From the NCBI RefSeq assembly GCF_016756395.1, contig NZ_AP018365.1:1488001-1552000 (forward strand): a DNA stretch of 64,000 bases, given 5' to 3'. Of the stretch, positions 52,396 through 61,739 are shown one piece after another. Under the pieces are notes generated by a model. The model was not told where the DNA came from. It made no database searches and was given only the letters and a program-made list of their open reading frames with translations. Position 1 is the first letter of the stretch. Each line of letters starts with the position of its first letter. The stretch comes from Streptomyces sp. SN-593. GTDB taxonomy: Bacteria; Actinomycetota; Actinomycetes; Streptomycetales; Streptomycetaceae. The position numbers and the translations under genes were made by a program.

Positions 52396-53425
52396 CGGTG
52401 CCGCCGCGCGCCGTTCCCGCCTCCGCGTGGGCCTCCGGTCCGCGCGCGCCCGCCGGGCGCCGGGCCGCGGGCACCACCAGCGGCGTACCGCTCTCCGGGT
52501 CGTCGATGATCCGGCACCGCACCCCGAAGACGCGTTCCACCAGTTCGGTGGTGATGATCTCGGACGGCGGGCCCTGGGCCTCGATCCGGCCCTCCTTCAT
52601 GGCGATGAGGTGGGTGGCGTAGCGGGCGGCCTGGTTGAGGTCGTGCAGGACCGCGACGAGCGTGCGGCCACGCTGCTCGTGCAGGTCGGCGCACAGGTCG
52701 AGGACGTCGATCTGGTGCTGGATGTCGAGGAAGGTGGTCGGTTCGTCGAGCAGCAGCAGCGGGGTCTGCTGGGCGAGGGCCATCGCGATCCAGACGCGCT
52801 GCCGCTGGCCGCCGGAGAGTTCGTCGACAAAGCGATCGGCGAGGGCGGCGATACCGGTCGCGGCCATCGACTCGTCGACGATCCGCTCGTCCTCGGACGA
52901 CCACTGCCGCAGCAGGCCCTGGTGCGGGTAGCGGCCGCGGGCGACCAGCCCGGAGACGGTGATGCCGTCGGGCGCGACCGAACTCTGCGGCAGCAGGCCC
53001 AGCGTCCTGGCCACGGACTTCGCCGGCAGCGAGCCGATCGCGCGCCCGTCGAGCAGCACCCGTCCCTGGGCGGGCTTGAGCAGCCGGGACAGGGCGCGCA
53101 GCAATGTCGACTTGCCGCACGCGTTCGGGCCGACGATGACGGTGAAGGAGCGGTCGGGTATCTCGACCGACAGGTCCTCGGCGATGATCCGCTGGTCGTA
53201 GCCGAGCGTGACGGATTCGGCGGCGAGGCGGGTGCCGTCGGCCGGTTCTTCCTCCCGGCCCCGGCCGGGCCCCTCAGCGGTGGTACGTGTCGACTTGTCG
53301 GTGCCGCGGAACATCCGGCGGAACCCCTTTCCTGGTCGGGCCGTTGACTGCTCCGGCGCCTGGTCCGCCCACCGGTCCGGGGCGCGTCCCTGCACCGCGC
53401 CGCCCCCGCTTCCCGTCCCGCTCAT
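52343..53425 (-). CDS. iron-siderophore ABC transporter ATP-binding protein
   Basis: A 360-residue ATPase of the FecE/FhuC type. Walker A is GPNACGKSTLLRAL, the signature LSGGQRQRVWIAMAL, Walker B LLLLDEPTTFLDIQ and the H-loop VLHDLN. A 70-residue N-terminal extension and an Ala/Gly-rich C-terminal tail (about 325-360) are atypical. The tail runs antisense into the SCP2 gene. The ATG (53423-53425) overlaps the permease TGA (53422-53424), so it is coupled to the permeases. Confidence 0.93.
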   Translation of the reverse strand: MSGTGSGGGAVQGRAPDRWADQAPEQSTARPGKGFRRMFRGTDKSTRTTAEGPGRGREEEPADGTRLAAESVTLGYDQRIIAEDLSVEIPDRSFTVIVGPNACGKSTLLRALSRLLKPAQGRVLLDGRAIGSLPAKSVARTLGLLPQSSVAPDGITVSGLVARGRYPHQGLLRQWSSEDERIVDESMAATGIAALADRFVDELSGGQRQRVWIAMALAQQTPLLLLDEPTTFLDIQHQIDVLDLCADLHEQRGRTLVAVLHDLNQAARYATHLIAMKEGRIEAQGPPSEIITTELVERVFGVRCRIIDDPESGTPLVVPAARRPAGARGPEAHAEAGTARGGTATAASAASAGPAGPPAP

Positions 53426-54453
53426 ATCCTGCCCGCCCTGCGCTCGCTGACCAGCAGCCACAGCAGGTAGCCGCCGCCGAGCACCCCGGTGGCCACGCCG
53501 ACGGGCACCTCGCCGGACCCGAAGGCGCGTTGGGCCGCCCAGTCGGCGGCGACCAGCAGCGTCGCGCCCATGAGCGCGGACGGCACGAGGGCGACGCCGG
53601 GTGAACGGGTCAGGCGGCGGGCCAGTTGGGGGGCGGTGAGCGCGACGAACGAGATCGGGCCGGCCGCCGCGGTCGCGGAGGCGGTGAGCAGCACCGCGGC
53701 GAGCACGGTGACGAGTCTGATCCGCTCGACGTGTACACCCAGCGCGCTGGCCGCGTCGTCCCCCATCTCGGTGATACGCAGCGCGCGCCCGCTGACGACC
53801 AGGACCGGCATGAGGACGACGGCCGCGCCGAGCAGGGGCCACGCCTGCGACCAGTCCCGGCCGTCGAGCGACCCGGTGATCCACACCACGGCCCGCGCCG
53901 CGTCCACGATGTCCGCCTTGACCAGCAGGTAGCTGTTGACCGCCGAGAGCACCGCGGACGCGCCGATGCCGACCAGCACCAGCCGGTAGCCGTGCACCCC
54001 GCGCTTCCAGGCCAGCAGGTAGACCGCGATGCCGGTGAGCAGGCCGCCGGCCACCGCGCCGATCGCGACCTGGTACGACGACCCCTTCAGCAGCACGATG
54101 ACGACCAGCGCACCGACGGCCGAGCCCTGGCCGAAGCCGATGACGTCCGGGCTGCCGAGCGGGTTGCGGGAGACGGTCTGGAAGGCGGCGCCGGCCATGC
54201 CCAGGCTCGCGCCGACCAGCAGCGCCACCACGACCCGCGGCAGCCGCAACTGGCGGACGATGAAGTCCTGGCCCGGGTTGCCGTGCCCGGCGAGGCTGCG
54301 CAGCACGTCGAGCGGGGCGATGTGGAAGTCGCCGGTGCCGATCAGCACCACGGAGACGGCCAGCGCGACCACCACCAGGCCCGTGCACACCAGCAGCGAG
54401 CGCCGGTCGACCCGCACGGAGCGGCCGCCGCGGCGCAGTACGGTCGGGCTCAC
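53422..54453 (-). CDS. iron-siderophore ABC transporter permease (FecCD family)
   Basis: A 343-residue polytopic membrane protein of the FecCD/BtuC fold, about ten helices. Typical segments are RLPRVVVALLVGASLGMAGA, QTVSRNPLGSPDVIGFGQG and GPISFVALTAPQLARRLT. The GTG at 54453 overlaps the TGA of the upstream permease (GTGA). Substrate is presumably a ferric siderophore, given the iron box and reductase nearby. Confidence 0.93.
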   Translation of the reverse strand: MSPTVLRRGGRSVRVDRRSLLVCTGLVVVALAVSVVLIGTGDFHIAPLDVLRSLAGHGNPGQDFIVRQLRLPRVVVALLVGASLGMAGAAFQTVSRNPLGSPDVIGFGQGSAVGALVVIVLLKGSSYQVAIGAVAGGLLTGIAVYLLAWKRGVHGYRLVLVGIGASAVLSAVNSYLLVKADIVDAARAVVWITGSLDGRDWSQAWPLLGAAVVLMPVLVVSGRALRITEMGDDAASALGVHVERIRLVTVLAAVLLTASATAAAGPISFVALTAPQLARRLTRSPGVALVPSALMGATLLVAADWAAQRAFGSGEVPVGVATGVLGGGYLLWLLVSERRAGRI

Positions 54454-55517
54454 AGTTCGGCCATCCTTCGGCGTCGGACCAGCGCGATGAAGACGGGGCC
54501 GCCGATCACGGCGGTGACGATGCCGACCTGGAGTTCGGCCGGCCGGGTGACGACCCGTCCGATCACGTCGGAACCGAGCAGCAGCACCGGCGAGAGCACC
54601 GCGGCGTACGGGATGATCCAGCGCATGTCCGGGCCGGTGATGCCCCGCACCACGTGCGGGACCATCAGGCCGACGAAGACGATCGGGCCGCACGCGGCGG
54701 TCGCGGCGCCGCACAGCAGGGTGATCGCGGCCATCACCGTCACACGGGTGCGGGTGAGCTTCGCGCCCAGCCCGCGCGCGGTGTCGTCGCCGAGCGCGAC
54801 CGCGTTGAGCGGCCGGGCGCTGGCCAGGGCGAGCACCGCGCCGACCGCGAGGAAGGGCGCGACGTCCCGGACGGTGGACATGTTCGCGGAGGACAGGGAG
54901 CCGACCTGCCAGAAGCGCATCCGGTCCAGGGCGACCTTGTCGGTGAGCTCGACCGCGGTGGTCCAGCCCTGGAGCAGCGCGGTGATCGCGGTGCCGGCGA
55001 GCGCGAGCCGTACCGGGGTCGCCGAGCGGCTGCCGCCGATGGCGTAGACGAGGACGGAGACCACGGCGGCGCCGGCCAGGGCGAACCAGACGTAGCCGGT
55101 GGTCGAGGAGACGCCGAGGAAGCTGATCCCCGAGACCACGGCCGCGGCCGCGCCGGCGTTCACGCCGAGCAGCCCGGGGTCGGCGAGCGGGTTGCGCGTC
55201 AGCGCCTGCATGGCGGCCCCGGCGACACCGAGCGCGGCGCCCACCAGCAGGCCGAGTACCGTACGGGGCAGCCGCAGTTCGCGGATGACCACGTCGTCGT
55301 CCGTACCGGAGTAGTGGAACAGGCCGTGCCACACGTGGCCGACCGGGACGTTCCGCGCGCCGATCGCGATGCTCGCCACCACGACGAGGGCGAGCAGGCC
55401 GATGGCCAGCAGCAGCCCGGCGGCCCGGCGGGCGTTGGCCCGCGCGACGCTGCCGCGCGGTGGGGCGGACGGGGGCCCGGTGTCCGCCCGGGGCGGGGTG
55501 TGACGGTCGACCAGCAC
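54450..55517 (-). CDS. iron-siderophore ABC transporter permease (FecCD family)
   Basis: A 355-residue FecCD-type permease, first gene of the operon behind the iron box. It has RLPRTVLGLLVGAALGVAGA, QALTRNPLADPGLLGVNAG and GPIVFVGLMVPHVVRGITG. A short basic N-terminal region precedes the first helix (about 32-53). The GTG at 55517 is about 5 bases from the iron box, so the transcription start lies within or just beyond it. The partner permease overlaps its end. Confidence 0.93.
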   Translation of the reverse strand: MLVDRHTPPRADTGPPSAPPRGSVARANARRAAGLLLAIGLLALVVVASIAIGARNVPVGHVWHGLFHYSGTDDDVVIRELRLPRTVLGLLVGAALGVAGAAMQALTRNPLADPGLLGVNAGAAAAVVSGISFLGVSSTTGYVWFALAGAAVVSVLVYAIGGSRSATPVRLALAGTAITALLQGWTTAVELTDKVALDRMRFWQVGSLSSANMSTVRDVAPFLAVGAVLALASARPLNAVALGDDTARGLGAKLTRTRVTVMAAITLLCGAATAACGPIVFVGLMVPHVVRGITGPDMRWIIPYAAVLSPVLLLGSDVIGRVVTRPAELQVGIVTAVIGGPVFIALVRRRRMAEL

Positions 55518-55521
55518 GGAC

Positions 55522-55540
55522 TTAGGTTAGCCTACCCTCG
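55522..55540. promoter_or_regulatory. iron box (DmdR1/IdeR-type operator)
   Basis: TTAGGTTAGCCTACCCTCG matches the DmdR1/IdeR consensus TTAGGTTAGSCTAACCTAA at 16 of 19 positions. It lies between the divergent permease and binding-protein genes. Iron-dependent repression of both operons is the expected role. Confidence 0.8.
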
Positions 55541-55570
55541 CCAGATCACTTCGAGCAGAGCGGTAGCACC

Positions 55571-56626
55571 ATGCATTCGTCCCGTTTCGCAGCAGCTCCA
55601 GGAATGACGCGCCGAGGGGCCCTCGCCGCCGGCGGATCGGTCGGGCTGGGCGCACTGCTGGCGGCGTGCGGCGGATCGTCGGACTCCGGCTCGGACCCGG
55701 CCGCCTCGTCCGGCGGCACGGGCGCGAAGACGTCGTCCGGCCCCTGGAGCTTCACCGACGACCGCAAGCAGACCGTCAAGGCCGACCACGCGCCCGGCCA
55801 CCTCGTGGCCTACATCGGCTCCGCCGCGGCCCTGCACGACTACGGCATCGAGTGCACCGGCGTCTTCGGCCCCACCACGCTCAAGGACGGCTCCGCCGAC
55901 CCGATGGCCGGGGACGTCGACGTGAAGAAGGTCACCGTGATCGGCAACACCTGGGGCGAGTTCAACATCGAGAAGTACGCCGCCCTCGACCCCGGCCTGC
56001 TGATCAGCCACATGTACCAGGCCCCGGCGCTCTGGTACGTCCCGGACGACAGCTCGAAGAAGATCCTCGCCCTGGCCCCCAGCGTCGGCATCAACGTCGC
56101 CGGCGTCCCGATCACCACCCCGCTCCAGCGCTACGCCGAACTCGCCGAGTCCCTGGGCGCCGACATGTCCTCGGGCGCCAACGCCGCCCAGAAGACCCGC
56201 TTCGAGAAGTCGTCCGCCGCGCTGCGCGCCGCCGCCAAGGCGCACCCCGACATCACCGTGATGGCCGGTTCCGCGAGCGCCGACTCCCTCTACGTCTCCG
56301 ACCCCGCCGCCGCGGCCGACCTGCGCTACTACAAGAGCCTCGGGGTGAACTTCATCGTCCCGAACAAGGTGACGGGCGGCTTCTTCGAGACGCTGAGCTG
56401 GGAGAACGCCGACAAGTACCGGTCGGACGTCATCATGCTCGACAGCCGGACCGCCACCCTCCAGCCCAAGGACCTGACCGGCAAGCCGACCTGGACCCGG
56501 CTGCCCGCGGTCAAGGGCGACCAGGTGCTCGGCTGGCCGAGCGAGCCGATCTTCTCCTACGCCAAGTGCGCCGACCGGATCGACGACCTCACCAAGGCCA
56601 TCACGTCCGCGAAGAAGGTGGCCTGA
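55571..56626 (+). CDS. iron-siderophore substrate-binding lipoprotein
   Basis: A 351-residue exported lipoprotein. TRRGALAAGG with twin Arg (14-15) suggests Tat export, and the lipobox is LLAAC with Cys33. A Ser/Gly-rich linker follows, then the FepB/FhuD-type two-lobed domain (about 55-351). The iron box is 31-49 bases upstream. The ATG at 55571 has no strong ribosome binding site. The reductase gene begins four bases after its stop codon. Confidence 0.9.
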   Translation: MHSSRFAAAPGMTRRGALAAGGSVGLGALLAACGGSSDSGSDPAASSGGTGAKTSSGPWSFTDDRKQTVKADHAPGHLVAYIGSAAALHDYGIECTGVFGPTTLKDGSADPMAGDVDVKKVTVIGNTWGEFNIEKYAALDPGLLISHMYQAPALWYVPDDSSKKILALAPSVGINVAGVPITTPLQRYAELAESLGADMSSGANAAQKTRFEKSSAALRAAAKAHPDITVMAGSASADSLYVSDPAAAADLRYYKSLGVNFIVPNKVTGGFFETLSWENADKYRSDVIMLDSRTATLQPKDLTGKPTWTRLPAVKGDQVLGWPSEPIFSYAKCADRIDDLTKAITSAKKVA

Positions 56627-56630
56627 CACC

Positions 56631-57527
56631 GTGACGGACATCCCCTACCGCTTCTTCCACCCGCGGGTGGTGCGCACCCGGCGGCTCTCCCCCACGCTGC
56701 GCCGCGTGGTACTCGGCGGACAGGACCTCGCCCGGATCGTCAGCGGCGGCTGCGACCAGCGCTTCAAGCTGTTCCTGCCGCTCCCCGGCCAGCCGGCCCC
56801 CGTCCTGCCCGACGTCCTCGACGCCGACTGGTACGCCCGCTGGCGCGCCATGGACCCGGCCGTGCGCGGGATCATGCGCACCTACACCGTCAGCGGCGTG
56901 CGCACGCGACCGGCCGAGGTCGACGTCGACTTCGCGCTGCACGGCGACCTCGGCCCGGCCTCCCGCTGGGCCGCGCGAGCCCGCCCCGGCGACCGCGTGT
57001 CGATCCTCGCCCCCGTCGCCCAGGACAACGGCGGCGTCGAGTTCCGCCCGCCGGCCGGCACCGGCTGGGTGCTGCTCGCCGGCGACGAGACCGCCCTGCC
57101 GTCGGTGGCCAACATCCTCGCCGCGCTCCCGGCCGCCCTGCCCGTGCGGGTGTTCGTCGAGGTCGGCCACCCCGACGACCGCGTCCGGATGCCCACCCGC
57201 GCCAAGGCCGAGGTCCACTGGCTGGTCCGCGGCGGCCACGACCGCACCACCGCCCTGCTCGACGCGGTCCGCGCCGTGACCGTTCCCGCGGGCGTCGCGC
57301 CCTACGCCTGGCTGGCCGGCGAGTCCGGCTGCGTCCGGGCCCTGCGCCGCCACCTCGTCACCGAACGCGGCCTGGACCGCGCGGCCGTCTCCTTCACCGG
57401 GTACTGGCGGCAGGGCCGCACCGAGGACGACCTGCTCGGCGCGGCGGTCGCCGCCGCGCGGGAGGCGGCGACGGAAGCGGTCGACGAGGCGGCAGCGGAA
57501 GAGGCCGACCAGGCACGCGCCGCGTGA
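56631..57527 (+). CDS. siderophore-interacting protein (FAD-dependent ferric-siderophore reductase)
   Basis: A 298-residue flavoprotein of the SIP/ViuB family. The FAD-binding region has RTYTVSGVR and DVDFALHGDLGPASRWAARA. The NAD(P)H-binding part has LLAGDETALPSVANIL and AGESGCVRALRRHLV. The C-terminal tail (about 272-298) is acidic and Ala-rich. It frees iron from imported siderophores. The GTG at 56631 is 4 bases after the binding-protein stop, so it is cotranscribed and iron-regulated. Confidence 0.93.
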   Translation: MTDIPYRFFHPRVVRTRRLSPTLRRVVLGGQDLARIVSGGCDQRFKLFLPLPGQPAPVLPDVLDADWYARWRAMDPAVRGIMRTYTVSGVRTRPAEVDVDFALHGDLGPASRWAARARPGDRVSILAPVAQDNGGVEFRPPAGTGWVLLAGDETALPSVANILAALPAALPVRVFVEVGHPDDRVRMPTRAKAEVHWLVRGGHDRTTALLDAVRAVTVPAGVAPYAWLAGESGCVRALRRHLVTERGLDRAAVSFTGYWRQGRTEDDLLGAAVAAAREAATEAVDEAAAEEADQARAA

Positions 57528-57564
57528 CCGGCGGGGGCCGGCCCCCGATCCGGCCGGCCCCGCC

Positions 57565-58803
57565 TCACCCGGCCCAGCGGCCGGTGAAGAAGGCCAGCGC
57601 CACCACGGTGGTCAGGGGCCCGACCACCGCGAAGTAGGCGGTGCGCAGCCGGGGCCGGACCGTGGTCGCCGCGCACAGCGACGTCCACAGCGGCCACCAC
57701 AGCAGCGCCGCCCGCGGGATCGACATGTACCAGTACGACGTGCCCAGCGCCCACAGGCTCAGGGCCACGTACACCGCCTCGGCCCACCGGCGGCGCAGCA
57801 GCAGGAACAGCAGCAGCGCCACGCCGGTGGCCATCGCCAGCAGTTCGGCCTGGAACATCACCGCCTGCCCGGTGCCCTGGGCGGACCCGAACGCGGCGGC
57901 CCAGGTGTGGTGCCACGCGGTCCACGGACTGTGGAAGTCCCGCGCCCAGCCGCGGTCCTCGGCGTCCTTCCACTCCATCCAGTCGCCGGTGCGGGCGTGC
58001 AGGTAGGCGCTGTACAGCAGCGGCGGCAGCGCGGGCAGCGCCAGCCAGGGCAGCGGGCGCAGGTCGCGCGGCCGGCGCACCGTGGACAGCAACTGCACCG
58101 CGATCGCCGCCACCAGGAACAGCCCGCTGACCCGTACCGCGCACGCCAGGCAGGCCAGCACCGCCGCCCTGCCCCACGCCGCCCGGCGGGCCGCGAGCCA
58201 CGCGGGCAGCGCCAGCGCGAGGAACAGCGACTCGGTGTAGCCCGCGGCCAGGAACACCGCGCACGGCGACACCAGGAACAGCGCGGCGGTGCGCCGGGGC
58301 GCCGCGGCCCCCGGCCGGTCCAGCCCGGCTATGCGGCCGAGCGCCACCACCGCCACCGCGCCGGCCGCGCAGGAGACCGTCAGCCCCGCGGCGGTCCAGT
58401 CGCCGATCACCGTGTGGACCGCGCGGAGCACCAGCGGGAAGCCGGGGAAGAACGCCTCCCGGTTGTCCCAGCCGTTCTCACCGGGACCGGGGCCGCCCGC
58501 GGGGAAGTAGCCGTCCCGCGCGATGTGCAGGTAGTACGCCCAGTCCCACTGCTGCCACGGCGCGAGGACCGGCGCCGGGTGGTGGCTGCCCGCGTCGGCC
58601 GGGAAGAGCCAGCGGGCGCAGTACTCCGTGACCCACAGACCGGCCCGGGTCAGGGCGTACAGCCACAGCACGTCGCGGTCGGCGGGCGTCAGCCGCGCGG
58701 CGAACCTCCGGACCGGGGACGGGCGTCGGCGCCGCGCGGCGGGCCGCTCCGAAGGCGCGGCCGCGGCCGCCTCCGTGGCCGGCGGGGCGGGGGAGAGCGT
58801 CAT
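57565..58803 (-). CDS. PIG-V-like mannosyltransferase-family membrane protein
   Basis: A 412-residue polytopic membrane protein with ten or so helices. Diagnostic parts of the PIG-V/GT76-like group are WQQWDWAYYLHIARDGYFP (the Asp-containing loop), REAFFPGFPLVLR and PCAVFLAAGYTESLFL. It would use a polyprenyl-phosphate mannose donor, but this is not proven by sequence. The ATG at 58803 has GGAAGG eight bases upstream. It ends 37 bases from the convergent reductase gene. Confidence 0.85.
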   Translation of the reverse strand: MTLSPAPPATEAAAAAPSERPAARRRRPSPVRRFAARLTPADRDVLWLYALTRAGLWVTEYCARWLFPADAGSHHPAPVLAPWQQWDWAYYLHIARDGYFPAGGPGPGENGWDNREAFFPGFPLVLRAVHTVIGDWTAAGLTVSCAAGAVAVVALGRIAGLDRPGAAAPRRTAALFLVSPCAVFLAAGYTESLFLALALPAWLAARRAAWGRAAVLACLACAVRVSGLFLVAAIAVQLLSTVRRPRDLRPLPWLALPALPPLLYSAYLHARTGDWMEWKDAEDRGWARDFHSPWTAWHHTWAAAFGSAQGTGQAVMFQAELLAMATGVALLLFLLLRRRWAEAVYVALSLWALGTSYWYMSIPRAALLWWPLWTSLCAATTVRPRLRTAYFAVVGPLTTVVALAFFTGRWAG

Positions 58804-59135
58804 GGACGGACCTTCCGGGCTGCGTCAGGACGTACGGCGCCGCGCCCCGGCGGGTGGGGTCGCGCGGGCGGTGGCGGTGCGGGATGCCGGGATGCCGGGA
58901 TGCCGGGATCAGGGTGCGAGGCCGGCGGTCGGGGACGGGTGTGCGGGCAGTGCCGCCCCCGCGCCCGGACCTCCGCCGGAGCGGGAACCGGGTCCCGGCC
59001 CGGCCGTTCGCGGCGGCCGACTCGGGCAGGGCGCGCGGCGGTGCCTCCCGGCCGCGCCCCCGACCGCGTCCGCGGGCGAGCGGGGTGGCCGGGCCTGCTC
59101 CCCGGCCCCCATGCCCCTCCCCCGGCCCGCCCGCG
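58804..59135. other. intergenic region with GGGATGCC microrepeats
   Basis: A 332-base gap between the PIG-V-like gene start and the HAD gene stop. It contains three copies of GGGATGCC (58881-58904) and a partial fourth. The rest is GC-rich without recognisable motifs. Confidence 0.45.
58881..58904. repeat. tandem 8-bp repeat
   Basis: Three perfect copies of GGGATGCC, followed by the start of a fourth (GGGAT). Confidence 0.75.
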
Positions 59136-60158
59136 CTACAACCCCAGCCGCTCGACCGTCTTCGCCGCGTCCAGGTCGCAACTCCCCCCGCCCGCACCGC
59201 TCCAGGCCGCACCGCACAGCGCGCGCAACCCGTCCAGCGGATCGCCCCCGCCCTCGACCGCGAGCGCGCCGCCCGCCGCGGACGCGCTCCAGCCGCCGCA
59301 CTCGGCCCTTCCCGCCTCCGGCACCGCCACCTGCGGCTGCGCGGCCAGCAGGTCCCGCAGGTCGCGGCCGACGTAGGTGGGCCGGTGCCGCGGCTCGGCC
59401 GAGAGCAGCGCGGCCGCGTCGGTGACCCCGGTCAGCACCAGCAGCGAGTCCACGCCACCCGCGAACGCGCCCTCGATGTCCGTGTCCAGCCGGTCCCCCA
59501 CCACCAACGGCCGCCGGGCGCCGGTCCGCAGCACAGTCTCCCGGTGCATCGGCGGCAGCGGCTTGCCCGCCGCCTGCGGGTCGCCGCCGGTCGCGAAGCG
59601 CACCGCCTCCACCGCGGCGCCGTTGCCCGGCGCGATGCCCCGCCCGCTCGGGATCGTCCGGTCGGTGTTCGACGCGAACCAGGGCACGCCGCGGTTCACC
59701 GCGTAGGCCATCTCGGCCAGTTGGGACCACCGCAGGTCCGGGCCGTACCCCTGCACCGCGGCCGCGGGGTCGTCGTCCGCGGACTCCACCGGGACCAGGC
59801 CGCGCTCCCGCAGCGCCACCATCAGGCCCTCACCGCCCACCGCGAGCACCTTCGCGCCGGCCGGCACCTGCTCCGCGATCAGCCGCGCCACCGCCTGCGC
59901 CGAGGTGATCACGTCGTCCGCGCCCGCCGGCACCCCCAGCCGCGTCAGGTGCTCGGCGACCGTGTCCGGCGTGCGCGACGCGTTGTTGGTGACGTAGGCG
60001 AGGTGCATGCCGTGCTCCCGCGCGGCGCCGAGCGAGTCCACCGCGTGCGCGATCGCCTCCCCACCCGCGTAGACGACACCGTCGAGGTCCAGGAGCGCGG
60101 TGTCGTACGCCCTGTCCAACGGCTCTTCGCTGCCGTGCGGGCTGGTGCGGTGCGTCAT
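59136..60158 (-). CDS. HAD-superfamily hydrolase, subfamily IIA (NagD-like)
   Basis: A 340-residue phosphatase of the HAD IIA class. Motif I is LLDLDGVVYAGG (D24 and D26), motif II includes YVTNNASRTP, and motif III/IV is VVGDRLDTDIEGAFAGG. The last about 65 residues are Ala/Gly-rich with two Cys, beyond the family core. Substrate is unknown. The ATG at 60158 has GGAG upstream. A HAD gene in this place before tlyA is also found in M. tuberculosis, from memory (Rv1692). Confidence 0.92.
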   Translation of the reverse strand: MTHRTSPHGSEEPLDRAYDTALLDLDGVVYAGGEAIAHAVDSLGAAREHGMHLAYVTNNASRTPDTVAEHLTRLGVPAGADDVITSAQAVARLIAEQVPAGAKVLAVGGEGLMVALRERGLVPVESADDDPAAAVQGYGPDLRWSQLAEMAYAVNRGVPWFASNTDRTIPSGRGIAPGNGAAVEAVRFATGGDPQAAGKPLPPMHRETVLRTGARRPLVVGDRLDTDIEGAFAGGVDSLLVLTGVTDAAALLSAEPRHRPTYVGRDLRDLLAAQPQVAVPEAGRAECGGWSASAAGGALAVEGGGDPLDGLRALCGAAWSGAGGGSCDLDAAKTVERLGL

Positions 60159-60237
60159 GGCGGGGCTCGCTCCTCGTCGGTGGGCTACCCCTCGATCATC
60201 CCCCATGCCGGTCGGGGCCGGTGCCGCGAGGGCGTCG

Positions 60238-60243
60238 TAGCAT
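60238..60243 (+). promoter_or_regulatory. -10-like hexamer giving a possible leaderless DUF1015 message
   Basis: TAGCAT lies 6 bases before the ATG at 60250, so transcription could start at the start codon. No strong -35 or ribosome binding site is present. Confidence 0.3.
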
Positions 60244-60249
60244 GCGCGG

Positions 60250-61599
60250 ATGACCGACACCGATCAGGACCACCCGCGGGGCCCTCACCTGGCGCCGTTC
60301 CGCGGGCTGCGCTTCGTACGGGAGCACGTCGGCAGCCTCGCCGCCGTCACCTCGCCACCGTACGACGTCGTGGTACGCCCCGACGGCCAGCGCCACCTGG
60401 AGACCGCCGACCCGTACAACGTGGTCCGGCTGATCCTCCCGGACGCCTCCACCCCCGACGCCCGGCACCACAAGGCCGCCCGCACCCTGGCGGCCTGGCT
60501 CGACCAGGGCGTCCTCGCCCGCGACCCGGCCCCCGCCCTCTACGTCTACGAGCAGCGCGACGGCGACCACCTCCAGCGCGGGGTGATCGGCGCCCTGCGG
60601 CTGAGCGGCCCCGAGGAGGGCGCCGTGCTCCCGCACGAGGACGTCATGCCCGGTCCGGTCGCCGACCGCGCGGCCCTGATGCGCGCGACCGGCGCCAACC
60701 TCGAACCCCTGCTGCTCGCCTACCGCGACGGCCCCGCCACCGCCGGGATCGTCGAGCGGACCGCCGCCACCGAGGAGCCGCTGCTCGCCATCACCACCGA
60801 GGACGGCGTACGGCACCGGCTGTGGGCCCTGACCGGGTCCGCGGAGCAGGCGGCGATCGACGCCGAACTCGCCGACCGCCAGGCCCTGATCGCCGACGGA
60901 CACCACCGCTGGGCCACCTACCGCAGGCTCCAGGCCGACCACCCGCCCGGCACCGGCTGGGACTACGGCCTGGTCCTGCTCGTGGACAGCGCCCGCTACC
61001 CGCTGCGGGTGCGCGCCATCCACCGCGTGCTGCCCGAACTCCCGCCGGCCGCCGCCCTCGCGGCCGCGCGCGGCGCCTTCCGGGTCCGCCGGCTGGCGGG
61101 CGACGACCTGGAGGCGGCACTGCGCGTGCTGGCGGAGGCGAGCGGGGACACCGGAGCGGGGGCGGGCGCCGCGAGCGGAGGCACGGGGCCCGCGGCGGGC
61201 GAAGTGGCCGGCGGGGTCGAGGGGAACGCCTTCCTGCTGGCGGGGGACGGCTTCCACCTGCTGGACCGGGCCGATCCCGTGCTGCTGCGCGAGACGGTGC
61301 CGGACGACCGGCCCGAGCCCTGGCGGCGGCTGGACGCGACGGTCCTGCACGGCCTGCTGCTCGACCACGTCTGGCGGGTGCCGGATTCCCCCGAGCACAT
61401 CCGCTACATCCACGACGCCGAGGCCGCGGTCCGCCTGGCCGGACAACTCGGCGGCACCGCGGTGCTGATGCACCCGGTGCGCGAGGGCGTCGTCCTGGAC
61501 CTGGCGCGCCAGGGCGTGATGATGCCGCGCAAGTCCACGTCGTTCGGGCCGAAGCCGGCGAGCGGGCTGGTGATGCGGAGCGTCGAGCCGCGGCGATAG
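60250..61599 (+). CDS. DUF1015 family protein
   Basis: A 449-residue protein with the DUF1015 architecture. Marker segments are LAPFRGLRFV, SPPYDVV, the conserved IADGHHRWATY near 217 and VLMHPVREGVVLDLARQG. A Gly/Ala-rich insert is present around 295-320. Function is unknown; relatives are called SerB-like or HTTM-associated in annotation, without proof. It is divergent from the HAD gene and convergent with the TPR gene. Confidence 0.9.
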   Translation: MTDTDQDHPRGPHLAPFRGLRFVREHVGSLAAVTSPPYDVVVRPDGQRHLETADPYNVVRLILPDASTPDARHHKAARTLAAWLDQGVLARDPAPALYVYEQRDGDHLQRGVIGALRLSGPEEGAVLPHEDVMPGPVADRAALMRATGANLEPLLLAYRDGPATAGIVERTAATEEPLLAITTEDGVRHRLWALTGSAEQAAIDAELADRQALIADGHHRWATYRRLQADHPPGTGWDYGLVLLVDSARYPLRVRAIHRVLPELPPAAALAAARGAFRVRRLAGDDLEAALRVLAEASGDTGAGAGAASGGTGPAAGEVAGGVEGNAFLLAGDGFHLLDRADPVLLRETVPDDRPEPWRRLDATVLHGLLLDHVWRVPDSPEHIRYIHDAEAAVRLAGQLGGTAVLMHPVREGVVLDLARQGVMMPRKSTSFGPKPASGLVMRSVEPRR

Positions 61600-61677
61600 C
61601 CGCGGCGATAGCCGTGGCCGGAGCTGCCGCTGCCGATCCGCTGCCGCCACGCAGGGAGCCGGGCCGCCCGGGGAGCG

Positions 61678-61717
61678 CCGAGGGCGGCACCCGCGGGGTC
61701 GCGGGTGCCGCCCTCGG
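61678..61717. terminator. bidirectional terminator between DUF1015 and the RDD-TPR gene
   Basis: CCGAGGGCGGCACCCGC (61678-61694) pairs perfectly with GCGGGTGCCGCCCTCGG (61701-61717) around a 6-base loop. The stem lies between convergent stop codons and should serve both genes. Confidence 0.75.
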
Positions 61718-61739
61718 CTCACCTGGTGGTGCGGTTCGT

